Below are positions 48,541 through 48,779 of a DNA stretch of 48,779 nt, piece after piece. A model generated the notes under the pieces. It had not been told where the DNA came from and ran no database searches. It worked only from the letters and a program-made list of their open reading frames with translations. The stretch's first letter is position 1. The number at the start of each line of letters is the position of its first letter. The position numbers were made by a program, and so were the translations under genes. This DNA comes from DASUPK01 sp963831605. GTDB lineage: Bacteria; Actinomycetota; Thermoleophilia; Solirubrobacterales; 70-9. The stretch covers positions 1 to 48,779 of the forward strand of contig CAWHQR010000013.1 of NCBI GenBank assembly GCA_963831605.1. Direction: 5' to 3'.

Positions 48541-48779
48541 CGAAGTGACCCTATTCCGACTCAGAGGGGCTGTCAAACAGCCCGGCGTTGCCCACATGGT
48601 ATGGCGGGCCACAGAGTGCCGCTTTCCATGCAAAGCGGCGCTTTTGCCCGCAGGGAGACGCCAGGGGGCTCGATTCGTGTCTCGGCCGGCGCACTTCCCG
48701 GGACATATTCGGGACACGCTTTGGGATCCGCGGTCCCACCACTCGAGCGAAGATGCCGATTAGCGGGGTGTTTCGAGAG
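48541..48779. other. Window end, no gene seen
   Basis: The 239 bp hold a perfect 8-bp CATG-type hairpin at 48618-48639 and two copies of CGGGACA near 48700-48716. No start codon with a coding-like frame is seen. It should hold the promoter of the secreted protein. Confidence 0.5.
48618..48639 (-). repeat. CATG-type hairpin repeat, copy h
   Basis: GCCGCTTT / AAAGCGGC, a perfect 8-bp stem with loop CCATGC (GCATGG on the minus strand). It is 78 nt upstream of the secreted-protein start and matches the hairpin at 42535-42560 in inverted orientation. No GATACT box follows. Confidence 0.7.

Noticed and set aside
42535..48639. Repeated hairpins as a CRISPR array
   Set aside because: Spacing is irregular (tens of bases to over 1 kb), whole genes lie between copies, and the units are in both orientations. 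No cas genes are present.

Overview
The window looks like chromosome from a high-GC actinobacterium. The best guess is Thermoleophilia (Solirubrobacterales-like). This is inferred from codon use, the pheST-argCJBD arrangement, small LPxTG proteins, and an array of MSEENVE-type SnoaL-like paralogues; no 16S rRNA gene is present to confirm it. I see no CRISPR array, prophage or insertion sequence.

Region 1 (about 1-25.5 kb) is a cell-surface polysaccharide locus. It opens with two small hypothetical genes, a zinc-ribbon membrane protein, a sortase, and a three-gene unit in which two LPFTG proteins flank a polyprenyl-phosphate sugar-1-phosphate transferase. Next come a frameshifted Wzy-like polymerase, a GT4 enzyme, a Wzz/BY-kinase chain-length regulator, a second intact Wzy/ligase, another GT4, a Wzx flippase, two GT2 enzymes and a GT47 exostosin-type transferase. 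A minus-strand operon follows: a C5-epimerase/NodB-deacetylase fusion, a LegB-like 4,6-dehydratase, a GT4, a nucleotidyltransferase, a DegT aminotransferase and a GT2. These could build a repeat unit with an amino-dideoxy sugar, export and polymerise it, and then epimerise and deacetylate the chain. A JmjC/cupin-like protein, a BcsL/CelD-type acetyltransferase and a broken copy of the epimerase N-terminus close the region.

Region 2 (about 25.5-42.4 kb) is core genome: argD-argB-argJ-argC, pheT-pheS, a TrmH-type methyltransferase, rplT-rpmI, infC and thrS, all on the minus strand with many overlapping starts. The usual infC-rpmI-rplT block is split by a plus-strand gene for a secreted polysaccharide-lyase-like protein. 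A secreted M23 peptidase, a DUF1326 protein, tRNA-Val(GAC), an NAD-dependent epimerase, a candidate structured RNA with terminator, and an NfeD-like protein follow.

Region 3 (about 42.5-48.8 kb) holds nine SnoaL/NTF2-like paralogues on both strands. They share a nearly invariant C-terminal tail and an intergenic cassette made of two hairpin types plus a GATACT -10 box placed 6-9 nt before the start codon, which implies leaderless transcripts. A RidA protein, a tiny zinc-ribbon protein, a second candidate structured RNA and a secreted beta-rich protein are interspersed.
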